Shown: positions 28,201-37,352, counted from the stretch's first letter. The stretch is DNA of 64,000 bases from Planctomycetota bacterium (GCA_017303505.1 JAFLCP010000009.1:21597-85596), one strand, 5' to 3'. Numbers and translations: made by a program. The notes: generated from the sequence alone by a model not told the origin.

Positions 28201-28624
28201 AATTCAGAAAGTTGTTGCCAGGCTCCCCCTTTGGGACCTCTACACCATAATGCAAACAAACGAGCCCAACTCCCTTGGCCATCAACTCAGCCATCTTCTT
28301 TTGGTGTGGTATGGCGGGATGTCCCCCGCCACCGTCAGCGTACATGATGATCGTATCAGCCCCATCCAGTACGGATTCATCGGAAGGCCAGCCACCCCGA
28401 TACACTTCACATTTCACGCCTTTGAGGTTGGCCTGTAGTTCGGCAGCCAAAATTCGACAACCCGCATAGTGTTCGTGAGAACCATAGTTATGTGATGGAT
28501 CGCCAGCTAGAAAAACAATTCGCTTTTCTGCGGGTTCTTGAAATGCATGGAGCGTCGAGAACATGCCGAGAGTGGCAACCACCCACGAGAAAAGCATGCT
28601 CGCTAAAAAGTGTGAACGTTTCAT
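25250..28624 (-). CDS. Secreted ThuA / NPCBM / PVC-type dehydrogenase protein with HEAT repeats
   Basis: 1124 residues with a signal peptide (about 1-28). Domains in order: ThuA-like (about 32-275; VFLAGDPSHNYGSHEHYAGC, GGHFHWNWG), NPCBM-like carbohydrate-binding (about 350-480; DGIGTHANSVIHF), a membrane-dehydrogenase beta-propeller of the Pirellula/Verrucomicrobium type (about 500-870; GRIWVCEVVNYRGHNGKRPE, VFITDWYDPGVGGHAMGD) and HEAT repeats (about 900-1080; NPRIRARALWLLGKIDG). No CxxCH heme motif is present; the heme domain is encoded by the next gene. Likely periplasmic oxidation or binding of a sugar derivative; substrate unknown. The ATG at 28624 is preferred over the adjacent TTG. 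Confidence 0.9.
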   Translation of the reverse strand: MKRSHFLASMLFSWVVATLGMFSTLHAFQEPAEKRIVFLAGDPSHNYGSHEHYAGCRILAAELQANLKGVKCEVYRGGWPSDESVLDGADTIIMYADGGGGHPAIPHQKKMAELMAKGVGLVCLHYGVEVPKGEPGNNFLNWLGGYFETDWSVNPHWVAEYKNLPVHPITRGVPPFKANDEWYFHMRFPEGMKNVTPILTAVAPESTMQRADGPHSGNPHVRKEVAAGIPQHTAWAFERPDGGRSFGFTGGHFHWNWGRPEILKLVCNAIAWTAKVEVPENGVGVKPEGVEQLKNGQDEPIPGNFNAEQIRKEFQIAAGTPNADKQSANGPKPRQLYRSELVSASTPNHMVAAEVGVKDVKDLYLVVSDGGDGFGCDWANWIEPTLSGAKGKTKLTDLKWKEATSSWGNVQAGKNAGGQTMKIHGKEFADGIGTHANSVIHFQLNGEYEMLRFSAGLDEGGTRQGCGSTVRFLVYADAVPDVNAEQKRMESEVRSPEKAISGLDVHPGVELTLVSSEPELLSLTNLDIDQRGRIWVCEVVNYRGHNGKRPEGDRILILEDKDQDGKADKKTVFYQGREIDSAMGICVLGNKVIVSASPNVWVFSDENGDDVADKKELLFSNTGQPQHDHSAHSIVFGPDGKLYWNFGNTGKAVHDATGKPVVDKAGNTVVDNGKPYYGGMVFRCDADGSNFEVLGHNFRNNYEAAVDSFGTVWQSDNDDDGNRATRINYVMEFGNFGYRDELSGAGWQAERTGWEKEIPQRHWHLNDPGVVPTMLITGAGSPTGITVYEGRLLPEVFWDQPLHCDAGPNVVRAYVTEESGAGYNAKIENLVVGERDRWFRPADVAVAPDGSVFITDWYDPGVGGHAMGDLDRGRLFRAAPPGTKYVVPTYDYTNLEDCFKALQNPCNSVRYLAWQAIHAKGPEAQPGLMKLFGDSNPRIRARALWLLGKIDGMGKKYVELGLSDKDPNIRITAVRLARQLGMPVNEFVSPLVNDPSSAVRRELAIALHGDKSSEMPALWAQLAKKHDGSDRWYLEALGIGADKRWDDCLSAWKGLVGEQWNSAAGRQIVWRSRAMDTSKLLVDLLSAENVTEEDSNRYLRALDYQDAAKREAALKELLGDAGKE

Positions 28625-28950
28625 CAAACCTATTCCGTGAGAAGATTAAAGAGGTGAGTCAAATCCGGCAGGGGATAACTTCCTGATCCATAGTCGATCT
28701 GCGATTCCAACTCGCATTGTCTGTCGGGTAACATTGTCGCCGCAAACGGGCGGTTGTCGCAAGTGGTACCTCCTCTTGAAAGCACCCTCCAAAGTGAACA
28801 CATGAACACAAACAAAGTGGGAGTTGGGAATTTGTTTGCTTTAGGAGACCCAAACGCCAATATTGCAGCCAAGTCGCAAACACACTTCGCTCCTCGAATT
28901 ACATTTACCCTTTTTCAATCTTGTCACTTCTCTGTTGCAGCGTTTCAATC
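28625..28950. other. Divergent intergenic region, dehydrogenase / sulfatase
   Basis: No gene recognised. It separates two divergent secreted-protein genes and should contain both promoters. I see no convincing palindrome or promoter consensus. Confidence 0.5.
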
Positions 28951-30522
28951 ATGAAAAATCTCTCCAATCCACCCTTCGCTCACAGATACCTCTGGCCTGT
29001 CTCCATGCTCCATAAAAATTCGTTGTTAGTGGTGATTGTCTGTTTTCTTACTGGGTTAACCACTGAACGATCGCTTTATTCGCAAGATGCAGAGCCGAAC
29101 AAGCCATACAACGTTCTATTCATCATGTCCGATGATTTGGCGAATCGTCTTGGAACATACGGTGACCCAATCGCCCAAACTCCACACATCGATGCGCTGG
29201 CCAACCGAGGTACTCGTTTCGATCGGGCTTATTGCACGTTTCCATTATGCGGTCCGAGTCGTAATTCCATGCTGACAGGGCTGTATCCAAACAGCAACGG
29301 CGTCCTCGGCAACGGCCAGATATTTCGACAAGCTATTCCCAAGCATGTCAGCTTGCCTCAAGCTTTTCGATTGAACGGCTATTTCACGGCTCGAGTTGGA
29401 AAACTGTATCACTATAACGTCCCCAATTCCGTTGGAACGGATGGCCATGATGACCCAGCTTCTTGGGAAGTCGAATGCAATCCGGCAGGTGTGGATCGGT
29501 TGAAGGAACACCCCAATATTTTCTCGCTACAACCGAATCAATTTGGCGGCACCTTGAGTTGGCTGGCAAGCGAAGCGGAGGACACCCAACACACCGATTC
29601 ACTTTTGGCGGATGATGCAGTGTGGATTCTGGAGCGCATGGCTAAGAATCGCAACCGACCATTCTTTCTGAGTGTAGGACTGTTTCGGCCTCACACGCCT
29701 TATGTAGCCCCTAAAGCGTATTTCGAAAAGTTCCCCAAGCCCCAAATGCCGCTATATGGCAACATCGAGGAAGATCGTCTCGATATACCAGCCCCCGCTT
29801 TGGCCAGCAAAAAAGCGGAACAAGAATCGATGAGCGACGAACTTAAACAGGAAGCTGCTCAAGCGTATTACGCGAGCATCAGTTTCATGGACGCGCAGGT
29901 AGGCAAGATTATCTCAGCGCTTGACCGACTCGGACTAGCGGACTCGACAATTATCGTTTTTACCAGCGACCATGGATACCACATGGGCGAGCACGGACTG
30001 TGGCAAAAGATGAGTTTATTCGAAGAGAGTTCGCGCGTTCCGTTGTTAATGGTCGTTCCCGGCTTAACAAGTCCTAAGTCCGTAGTGGCCACCCCGGTGT
30101 CCCATTTGGATTTGTATCCAACGCTAACCGAATTGGCTCGAGTGGAGAGTCCGAAATCACTGCAAGGGCAAAGCTTGATCCCAATCCTCAAGAACTCCGA
30201 TGAAAAAGGGAGAGGTTGGGCTTTAACGCAAGTCACTCGCGGCGGAGCCAATGGCAGTCGCTTTTTCGGCTATTCGATTCGCACCGAACGCTTCCGATAC
30301 ACCGAATGGGACGGAGGTGGCAAAGGAAGAGAATTGTACGACCACCACAACGACCCAAGCGAGAAAGCGAACTTGGCTGAAGATCCAAAGTTTGAAAAGG
30401 ATTTGGCGATGCTTTCGGAGTTGCTTCATCAAGCGATCCCTTCAACCTTTCCCGTCGACGGCGAAACACCAAAACTAAAGCCGGGGCTCTGGGCTCCTAA
30501 CCTTACCGATGTGGATGAGTAG
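28951..30522 (+). CDS. Secreted sulfatase, iduronate-2-sulfatase-like
   Basis: Type I sulfatase with a canonical formylglycine site: YCTFPLCGPSRNSMLTGLYP contains C-G-P-S-R. The metal-binding start is NVLFIMSDDL and the second metal site VFTSDHGYHMGEHGLW, which with VTRGG near the C terminus fits the iduronate-2-sulfatase-like subgroup. The signal peptide is unusual in lying 19 residues in: the first ATG is 28951, but a second ATG at 29005 begins directly at MLHKNSLLVVIVCFLTGL and may be the true start. Likely desulfates a marine or algal polysaccharide. Confidence 0.92.
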   Translation: MKNLSNPPFAHRYLWPVSMLHKNSLLVVIVCFLTGLTTERSLYSQDAEPNKPYNVLFIMSDDLANRLGTYGDPIAQTPHIDALANRGTRFDRAYCTFPLCGPSRNSMLTGLYPNSNGVLGNGQIFRQAIPKHVSLPQAFRLNGYFTARVGKLYHYNVPNSVGTDGHDDPASWEVECNPAGVDRLKEHPNIFSLQPNQFGGTLSWLASEAEDTQHTDSLLADDAVWILERMAKNRNRPFFLSVGLFRPHTPYVAPKAYFEKFPKPQMPLYGNIEEDRLDIPAPALASKKAEQESMSDELKQEAAQAYYASISFMDAQVGKIISALDRLGLADSTIIVFTSDHGYHMGEHGLWQKMSLFEESSRVPLLMVVPGLTSPKSVVATPVSHLDLYPTLTELARVESPKSLQGQSLIPILKNSDEKGRGWALTQVTRGGANGSRFFGYSIRTERFRYTEWDGGGKGRELYDHHNDPSEKANLAEDPKFEKDLAMLSELLHQAIPSTFPVDGETPKLKPGLWAPNLTDVDE

Positions 30523-30596
30523 TTACAGCTGATAGTTCGAGTTTGCAGTAGGAAGTATGTCAATTGCCAAGCCCCTTAACCGGAAAAGAAACTTCA

Positions 30597-31577
30597 ATGA
30601 GACGGATCGTTCTGCTACTGCTCATACTCTCAATTCGATTAGTGCCCGCCAATGCTCAGGAAGTTAACTCCACATCTGACTCGGCAGAAGGCAACTTCAA
30701 CGTTCCGTTGCCGACCTTAGGTGGAAAGCAATTTTGGACCGACCAGCGTTGGCACCGCGACATTCGTTTGCAATACAACAGCACATTGAAACACTATCGC
30801 ATCGTGGACGCGAAGAATGTGAGACTCGGCTGGGGCTCCCGCGAAGCCATGGTGGCACAATTTGAAAAACTCGTTGCGAGTAAGCCCTATGAACAAGCCC
30901 CCAAACACTTCGTTATCCTGGTACACGGACTGGGGAGAACCGCTGATAGCATGGACCCAATGGCTGCATTTCTACAGAAGCAAGCAGACTTGCAACCCAA
31001 TGAACCTCATCTCCAATTAACACCCTTTACCGTTTCATACGCAAGCACTCGTGACTCGATCCAACATCACTCGCAAGCGTTATGCGAACTGATTGAGCAC
31101 TTACCCGCCGATACAGAAATCAGTTTTGTTGCTCACAGCTTGGGCAATATCGTGATACGCCATGCGATTGGACGGTGGCAACGGAATGGTGATCCGCAAA
31201 AAATTCTGCCGAGGCTGCAGCGATTCGTGATGCTCGGCCCTCCCAATCAAGGCTCAATGTTGGCAGAGAAACTCGCCAAGCTTAAGCTCTTCGAAGTGAT
31301 CACTGGCACCTCTGGTCTTCAATTGGGGAAAGCCTGGGATCAACTGCAAACGGAATTGGCCATCCCACCGATCCCATTCTTGATCATTGTGGGAACATTG
31401 GACGACAAACCCGTAGGCAACCCCTTGCTAAACGGCCCCAATGATGGCGTCGTGACCAAAGATGAGGCGATGCTAACCGGAGCAACCCAAATTGAAGAGT
31501 ATTCTCAATTGCACAGTTTTTTAATGAATGATCCTGCGATTATGAAATCAACATGGCAGTTTCTGATTAGTGATTGA
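30597..31577 (+). CDS. Secreted alpha/beta-hydrolase, lipase/esterase-like
   Basis: 326 residues with a clear signal peptide (MRRIVLLLLILSIRLVPANA). The alpha/beta-hydrolase fold is marked by the oxyanion strand VILVHGLGRTADSM and the nucleophile elbow SFVAHSLGNIVIRHA (Ser in HSLG). Catalytic Asp and His candidates are NDGVVT and YSQLHSFLM near the C terminus. Substrate unknown. I chose the ATG at 30597, with GGAAAAG upstream, over an in-frame TTG at 30564. Its last 11 bases overlap the convergent isochorismatase-ThuA gene. Confidence 0.87.
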   Translation: MRRIVLLLLILSIRLVPANAQEVNSTSDSAEGNFNVPLPTLGGKQFWTDQRWHRDIRLQYNSTLKHYRIVDAKNVRLGWGSREAMVAQFEKLVASKPYEQAPKHFVILVHGLGRTADSMDPMAAFLQKQADLQPNEPHLQLTPFTVSYASTRDSIQHHSQALCELIEHLPADTEISFVAHSLGNIVIRHAIGRWQRNGDPQKILPRLQRFVMLGPPNQGSMLAEKLAKLKLFEVITGTSGLQLGKAWDQLQTELAIPPIPFLIIVGTLDDKPVGNPLLNGPNDGVVTKDEAMLTGATQIEEYSQLHSFLMNDPAIMKSTWQFLISD

Positions 31578-33168
31578 GTCCCCATTGGATTGCATTTTCC
31601 AGCAATCTTACAAAACACTCTTGCTCAAATTCTTTTTCATGACCTAGTGACGTGTAAAACGACTTTCCTCCATCGGCTCGTTCAAACGTCCAGGCAATCG
31701 GCTCAACAGGCTTGCCATCCACTTGAGCGTTCATGAGTGGAACACACTTCGCATGAAGTGGTGCCACTTTATAGAGCGAACCGCCGATCCGCAGGGATTC
31801 GATTCCGCAGTCCGCAATAATCGCGTGGCCTTGTTGTTCGGCGGACATAGGCAACAGCGAAACGGCCATCTCTGCTCCGTAATGATTGGTGTAGCTGCCG
31901 CCAAAAACTTCAGCATCCCAACTATCCCATGTCAATCGATCCGGTGGAGGAGAACCTTGGCGAAGCGAGAAAGCGTGATTGGCAGTCCGAATTCCGATGA
32001 TCGGCTTACCTCCCTTTACGAAATCTCGCAGTACGGACATATCTTGCGCACTGATCGGTCGACGTCGAATACTCAACAAGAGCAGATCGGCTTCCTGGAG
32101 ACGTTGAAAGGCGGGTAGATCACCAGAGCCATCATTACGACCGTACACCATCACGACGCGATAATCTCGCCACAGTCGTTTGCGGGCAAACTCAGTCAAA
32201 CCGATCTCGGTTTTGTATTCGGGTTCCGCCATTGCCACCAGCACAGTCGCCCGCAAATCTTTAGCGAAACGAAATTCATGCCCCCCCAAGATTTGATTGC
32301 TGCTGATTGTGGGACAGACATACTTCTCTATATGCTCAACGATTAAGTCGGTTCCCGAAAAATGATTCACGTAAGGGGGCATGTTAGGGTTATACATGGT
32401 GTCTGTCATATCGCGGACCAACACCACATTCTTGCCGTATTGAGCGAGATTGCGCAAGCCGAACGGTCGACCGAGCACACACATGTTGGTGTGCACCCCC
32501 ATGATCATCACGTTGCGAATTTTTTTGTTCTCTAAAATGCTCCACACTTCGTCGCCGCGGTCACTGACATAGTCTCCACTCTCTATATCAAGTCCAGGAT
32601 GTTCACTTTTCCAAGGTGACATCGGCTTGAGTCCTTTTGAGAGGAGTTCTTCTTGCCAGAGCAACTTCTGTTCCGGCTCATCATCATTTCCGCCATCGCT
32701 TTGATCGAGCGGATACAGGCCCTGCTCTTCCGCAGGAATCTGATAACACCATCGTCCAATCAACGGAGGTAGGTTGCTCGCTTTGGGGATGTCGATCGCG
32801 AGCTTTCTCCCTGGATGGTCTTTGTAATACTCCATGCAATCACTAGGAGCATGAATGACGGTAACGCCCTTATCGCGCAACGCGTGTAACAGTTGATTCA
32901 TGCGCGGTACCAACTCTTCGACGCGCATGACAGCGTTCTTGCAACTATGGGAATCCCACATATCGCAAACAATAACTGCGGTCGTTTCCGTAGCCCACTT
33001 TTCGGATCGTTCCAATTCGAAAAAACGCCCCGTCTTTGGTTCTATCTCTGTTCTGCTGCGCAAACTCAGGCTCAACTCTTCACCGTGGCACGGTGAGTAT
33101 CCAAACCAACAAAGAAAACTAAACAACAAGCCGAAGCCAATGAAGCGTGTGCTAGTGAAAAGAAACAT
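31567..33168 (-). CDS. Secreted isochorismatase-like / ThuA-like fusion protein
   Basis: 533 residues with a signal peptide (about 1-29). The N-terminal half (about 55-290) is an isochorismatase-like cysteine hydrolase: the Asp is in AVIVCDMWDSHSC and the nucleophile Cys in MIMGVHTNMCVLGRPFGLR. The C-terminal half (about 300-530) is ThuA-like: RVVMVYGRNDGSGDLPAF, GIRTANHAFSLR and WTFERADGGKSFYTSLGHEK, the last resembling the matching part of the ThuA domain at 25.2-28.6 kb. Function unknown; secretion suggests processing of an amide or glycan outside the cytoplasm. Confidence 0.85.
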   Translation of the reverse strand: MFLFTSTRFIGFGLLFSFLCWFGYSPCHGEELSLSLRSRTEIEPKTGRFFELERSEKWATETTAVIVCDMWDSHSCKNAVMRVEELVPRMNQLLHALRDKGVTVIHAPSDCMEYYKDHPGRKLAIDIPKASNLPPLIGRWCYQIPAEEQGLYPLDQSDGGNDDEPEQKLLWQEELLSKGLKPMSPWKSEHPGLDIESGDYVSDRGDEVWSILENKKIRNVMIMGVHTNMCVLGRPFGLRNLAQYGKNVVLVRDMTDTMYNPNMPPYVNHFSGTDLIVEHIEKYVCPTISSNQILGGHEFRFAKDLRATVLVAMAEPEYKTEIGLTEFARKRLWRDYRVVMVYGRNDGSGDLPAFQRLQEADLLLLSIRRRPISAQDMSVLRDFVKGGKPIIGIRTANHAFSLRQGSPPPDRLTWDSWDAEVFGGSYTNHYGAEMAVSLLPMSAEQQGHAIIADCGIESLRIGGSLYKVAPLHAKCVPLMNAQVDGKPVEPIAWTFERADGGKSFYTSLGHEKEFEQECFVRLLENAIQWGLNH

Positions 33169-33326
33169 GAAGAGGCCCTTAGCTGCAAAAAACTTCGCCC
33201 GCCCACGTGAATGTTGCTGCGGAACTCCCTAAAATCATACATCATCCTCAGAGCCAGCGAAACCAAACGAAATCGCTTCGAGGATGTTCCCCGATCGCCT
33301 CTCCCCACGCAGGACTGTAAACACCT

Positions 33327-34229
33327 ATGCTCTCTCGACTTTGCAACATGCTGATGCGTCCTACAACAATTTGCCTCGCTTTGGTAGCAGCCACCTTGAC
33401 GTCGGTATGCCCGGCTCAGCAAACCGGAACTCCTCGTCAGTTTTTTGCTGCAGACTATCACAAAAAAATCGCGGCCTTAGTCAAGGCCGACAATAGCGTC
33501 GCTTGGTCTATCCCTATTCGCGATATACACGACGCCCAACCCCTACCCAATGGCAACTGGTTGCTGCAAACAAGCTTTACGAACGTGATCGAACTCGACA
33601 AATCTGGGAAAGAGGTTTGGCGGTATGACGCAGGAAAAACAAGCGATGGAAAGCAAGTAGAGATTCATGCATTCCGCCGTTTGGACAATGGTTTAACGAT
33701 GATTGCAGAAAGCGGCACCACACGCATTCTTGAAGTGGCTCAAGATGGCACGATCAAACACTCGATTCCGCTTAAGGTCAGTAAACCTGATCCCCATCGC
33801 GATACACGCTTGGTTCGACCAACACCCGAAGGCAATTATCTTGTGAGCCACGAAGCGGAAAATTTGATTCGCGAATATCGACGCGATGGTTCCATTGCTT
33901 GGGAACACAATGTCGGTTCGAAGGTTTATTCCGCCAGCCGATTAGCAAACGGCAACACACTCATTGGCACAGGTGATGGCCATAGCGTTCAAGAGATTTC
34001 GCCTGATCACAAGATTGTGTGGCAAATCTCGGAAAAGGAAATTCCTAACGTGCGATTAGCTTGGGTTACGATGGTCGAGCGACTTCCGAACGGCAACACC
34101 TGGATCGTGAACTGCCATGGCGAAGAGCAACCACAAATTTTGGAAGTCACTCCCGAAAAGAAAGTGGTCTGGAGTTTCCGCGACTTCGAACGCTTCGGAA
34201 ACGCTCTCCCCGTCGCAATTCCTCAATGA
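33327..34229 (+). CDS. Secreted beta-propeller protein, PQQ/arylsulfotransferase-like
   Basis: 300 residues with an N-terminal signal peptide ending near Ala30 in VCPAQQTG. Repeated blade motifs follow: AQPLPNGNWLLQTSFTN, AFRRLDNGLTMIAESGT, VRPTPEGNYLVSHEAEN, ASRLANGNTLIGTGDGH and VERLPNGNTWIVNCHG. Five blades of about 45 residues fit a PQQ-like or ASST-type propeller without recognisable catalytic residues, probably a binding protein. It is divergent from the isochorismatase-ThuA gene. Confidence 0.78.
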   Translation: MLSRLCNMLMRPTTICLALVAATLTSVCPAQQTGTPRQFFAADYHKKIAALVKADNSVAWSIPIRDIHDAQPLPNGNWLLQTSFTNVIELDKSGKEVWRYDAGKTSDGKQVEIHAFRRLDNGLTMIAESGTTRILEVAQDGTIKHSIPLKVSKPDPHRDTRLVRPTPEGNYLVSHEAENLIREYRRDGSIAWEHNVGSKVYSASRLANGNTLIGTGDGHSVQEISPDHKIVWQISEKEIPNVRLAWVTMVERLPNGNTWIVNCHGEEQPQILEVTPEKKVVWSFRDFERFGNALPVAIPQ

Positions 34230-34270
34230 CGAAACCATATTTTATTGCAAGTCCAGCAACTTGACTGAGG

Positions 34271-35212
34271 CTAGACATCGCGTTTAAACAAATCGAGAAA
34301 TCGATTTTCATAGTCGCTGAACACATTCAAGCGATCGAGCTCCCGTTTCAATTCGTACGCTTGGGCTCGATCGCGTTGTGCTTTCTCAAATAATTCTTCG
34401 ATCCGAATTTCGTCACTTGGCGAAAGTCTCGGGGCGTCGTTTTCTAAATCATCCGTGGACTCATTGGCTGTCTCATCGCTCTGTGTTTCCTCGTTCTGGG
34501 CCTCCTCGTTCTGTGCCAGGATGGAACGAAGATGTTCATCGAAATCATCGACCTGCTTGCGAAGTTCATGCAATTTCAATGGAACACCGGTCAATTTTTC
34601 GAAGGCCTCTAGAATGGGGAGTGAGGACTTCGGATAGGCAATCTGAATGAACATTTGCGGGAGTTCACCCAACAAACAAATTCCTGGGATTTGTTTGTCA
34701 ACACCCGCCCCCAAAACTAGACCATTCAGCCCACCGATTTGTCCCCCTTCGAGTGCCGCGACATGTTGCTGCTTCAATTCTTGCAGCAATGTCGTATCGG
34801 TAGCAGCACCCCACAATCTTAGATCTGCGTCGGGCGTGGTTTGTGTGACCATCGCCGCAAAAGTCACAATGCGCTGAATACCCCATCGTTTTGCGAAGCC
34901 CAACAATCGATGACAAAACTCCATTTTGTTGATTGCAGGTTGAGCATCGCCAACAAACAAAATCAAATCCGGCCCACTTTCGTCGGGATTGTGCCAACCA
35001 AAGAAACGGGAACGCGTTGCTCGTGGAGGTTGAACGATCCCATGTTGGACATCGACACTTTCAATGTCAAACGCAGCATGTGTAGGTAGTTCGGCTAACT
35101 CCTCCATGCCCAGTTTCGTCATCAGATAATAGCCCGCTGTTAGTGCTACCTGCCCCATTCCAGGCCAAACGGCGACCAGCCAAGGGTTACGGAATTTTGT
35201 ATTGTCTGCCAT
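34271..35212 (-). CDS. PAC2-family protein
   Basis: 313 residues. Residues 8-215 match the PAC2 fold of proteasome-assembly-chaperone-like proteins (PWLVAVWPGMGQVALTAGYY, DLILFVGDAQP, GGLNGLVLGAG, CLLGELPQMF). An acidic low-complexity linker (NEEAQNEETQSDET) and a charged helical tail (about 270-313, probably coiled coil) follow. Its function in bacteria without proteasomes is unknown. No Shine-Dalgarno is visible before the ATG. Confidence 0.82.
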   Translation of the reverse strand: MADNTKFRNPWLVAVWPGMGQVALTAGYYLMTKLGMEELAELPTHAAFDIESVDVQHGIVQPPRATRSRFFGWHNPDESGPDLILFVGDAQPAINKMEFCHRLLGFAKRWGIQRIVTFAAMVTQTTPDADLRLWGAATDTTLLQELKQQHVAALEGGQIGGLNGLVLGAGVDKQIPGICLLGELPQMFIQIAYPKSSLPILEAFEKLTGVPLKLHELRKQVDDFDEHLRSILAQNEEAQNEETQSDETANESTDDLENDAPRLSPSDEIRIEELFEKAQRDRAQAYELKRELDRLNVFSDYENRFLDLFKRDV

Positions 35213-35611
35213 TATGTCGTCGAGTACCTGTCAGTTTGTCGTGGAGTTGTTCGAGGAAATACCAATTTTCATTTAGCTGGGGGCGATTCAGCGTGAAGTT
35301 CGTTTCGAAAAAGGATCTATCCGCTGCGAGCATTCCTAGGCCCAGGAAGAACCTAACACGAACTGCAAATGTCGTACCGAATGTTGGCCTTGATTTCCTA
35401 CGGTCGATTATAACCGGTGGGCTAGGTCAAGTTTCGCTCTTGGTTGCTTCCCAGCGTTCCAGGACCTAAACTGAAGAGACTTCCTTGTTTGTAACTCGCG
35501 CATTCCTACGATCCTATTCGTGAGTGCGCCCACCGTTGTCGCGATAATCAATGCCCCGCTACCTTTCTGAGCAACTCTCAAATTCTGCCGAGCTACCAAG
35601 GTGACCCCATC
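35213..35611. other. Intergenic region with no recognised gene
   Basis: About 400 bases between the divergent PAC2 and Uma2 genes. I see no convincing reading frame, RNA gene, palindrome or terminator. Confidence 0.5.
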
Positions 35612-36181
35612 ATGTCGACCGCTTTGAAGGGCCAGACGCTCTCTCAGTACCTCGATCAAGAACGAAAAACAGGCGAGAAACATGAGTATTATCGTGGTGA
35701 ACTTTTTGCCATGGTTGGCGGTACCCCACAGCATGCACTTATTGCCACCAACTTTCTCCGCGAAGCTTCACAAGCTCTAAAAGACCAGCCTTGCGTTGCC
35801 TACAACGGAGACCTCCGCATCAAGGTCGAAGCCTCAGGTCTTTACACTTATCCCGATGCATCCATCATTTGCGGCGATTTGGAATTCGACCAAGAACTTT
35901 CCAACACAGTTTTGAATCCTACGGTACTTGTAGAAGTTTTATCCGATTCGACGGAAAAGTATGACCGAGGTAAGAAGGCAGAACACTACCGGAGCATCCC
36001 TGCACTGCGTCAGTTGGTTTTGATATCCCAGGAACGAAGGTTCGTCGAGTGTTTTACAAGGATCAATGTTAATGAATGGTTGTTCCAGGAATACCGCGAA
36101 CCGTCAAGTGTTCTTTCTCTACATTCCGTAAACATCGCCATCCCATTAGCAGAACTCTATCGAAACGTCGCGTTAGATTGA
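35612..36181 (+). CDS. Uma2-family (DUF820) restriction-endonuclease-fold protein
   Basis: 189 residues. Typical features: YLDQERKTGEKHEYYRGELF at the N terminus, the catalytic-type Asp in YTYPDASIICG, and the ExK-like region NPTVLVEVLSDSTEKYDRGK followed by YRSIPALRQLVLIS. The family is common in cyanobacteria and planctomycetes and is thought to be nuclease-related, with no established role. It stands alone between minus-strand genes. Confidence 0.9.
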   Translation: MSTALKGQTLSQYLDQERKTGEKHEYYRGELFAMVGGTPQHALIATNFLREASQALKDQPCVAYNGDLRIKVEASGLYTYPDASIICGDLEFDQELSNTVLNPTVLVEVLSDSTEKYDRGKKAEHYRSIPALRQLVLISQERRFVECFTRINVNEWLFQEYREPSSVLSLHSVNIAIPLAELYRNVALD

Positions 36182-36231
36182 CGCCATTCTATCGATAGGA
36201 ACGAAGGTTATTTTTGCAAGGCTTTTCGGGC

Positions 36232-37347
36232 CTACGGCTTCCATGTAGCCAGCGGATTTTCTCTATGGGTTAGCGGCAACGAGACTTGCTTACCGGCGAC
36301 CTGGGACGCATACACGGCAACGATCAACTCTGTGATGCGACGTCCCATCAAACCATTGCATTTTGGAGAACGCTGCTCTCGAATGGCAGCTGCTAAGTCT
36401 CTCAGCGCTTCGGTGTGAGCGTTTTCGTAACGAGTGTTGCGTTCGAGTTCTGGTTTATTGATTCCGCCTGAGGTGATGGTTTCCCAAGTTTTCTTAGATC
36501 GATAGGGTGCCCAGGTCGAATCGCGCAAAATACCAGCTGGCTGCATATAGCCTGTTTGCAATTCGATCATTCCTTTCGATCCAAAGACTTGCAAAGCAAA
36601 TCGATTTTCGCTCCCTCCGGCATTTCGCTTTGAGGCAAAGTGCCCTGTTACGCCACTGGCAAATTGGTATGTCGCCGTCAATTGATCACCGGCAATGAGT
36701 CCCAACCCTTCATTCCCATCGACCACATCTTTGGAAGTGATAGTTTTCCCTTGCGTCTGAACCGTTGCATAACAGTTGGTTGCTCCGCATCCAGCAACCA
36801 GGGACATCAAACCGAGAACATGGCTGCCGAGAACCCACAAATCCTCACCACCGCCACGCTGATCTTCTTTGCCGCGGCCCCGTAATTCCAAGACCTCACC
36901 GATCTCTCCCGCTTGGATCGCTTCTAACACACGTTCGGTTACAGGCGAATAGAATGCCGTATGTGCGATAGCGATATGCAAGTGTCGCATTTCAAATTCG
37001 CGAAGCACTTGATCACATTCTGCCAAAGTGCGACAGAAGGGTTTCTCCATATAGACGTGGCAGCCCGCCTCAGCAGCAGCCAGCAACATGTCCGCATGTT
37101 GATCGATCCAACGTGGCCCGATAACGACGATATCAAGCTTTTCGCGTTCTAGCATCTCGCGATAATTGGCGAACGCTTTGGGGGCATTTACCTTTTTCTG
37201 TGCGGACTCAAGGCCTTTGGGATCAGCATCGGCAATGGCCATGATTTTCCCATCGCCAAACTGACTCGCTCCCAGATCCAGACTATGCCCGTAATCACCG
37301 CGGCCCGTGGCACCGATGATACCGATCTTCAGTGGAGCTTGAGTCAT
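36232..37347 (-). CDS. Gfo/Idh/MocA-family NAD(P)-dependent oxidoreductase
   Basis: 371 residues. Rossmann start KIGIIGATGRGDYG, the conserved VYMEKPFCRTLAECD with the EKP motif, and the C-terminal alpha/beta dimer domain (about 130-340). No signal peptide, so cytoplasmic. Such enzymes oxidise or epimerise sugars and inositols; the substrate cannot be read from the sequence. Last gene of the arg-rph-pur cluster, five bases after purK, probably riding on that transcript. Confidence 0.9.
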   Translation of the reverse strand: MTQAPLKIGIIGATGRGDYGHSLDLGASQFGDGKIMAIADADPKGLESAQKKVNAPKAFANYREMLEREKLDIVVIGPRWIDQHADMLLAAAEAGCHVYMEKPFCRTLAECDQVLREFEMRHLHIAIAHTAFYSPVTERVLEAIQAGEIGEVLELRGRGKEDQRGGGEDLWVLGSHVLGLMSLVAGCGATNCYATVQTQGKTITSKDVVDGNEGLGLIAGDQLTATYQFASGVTGHFASKRNAGGSENRFALQVFGSKGMIELQTGYMQPAGILRDSTWAPYRSKKTWETITSGGINKPELERNTRYENAHTEALRDLAAAIREQRSPKCNGLMGRRITELIVAVYASQVAGKQVSLPLTHRENPLATWKP

Positions 37348-37352
37348 TGGAG

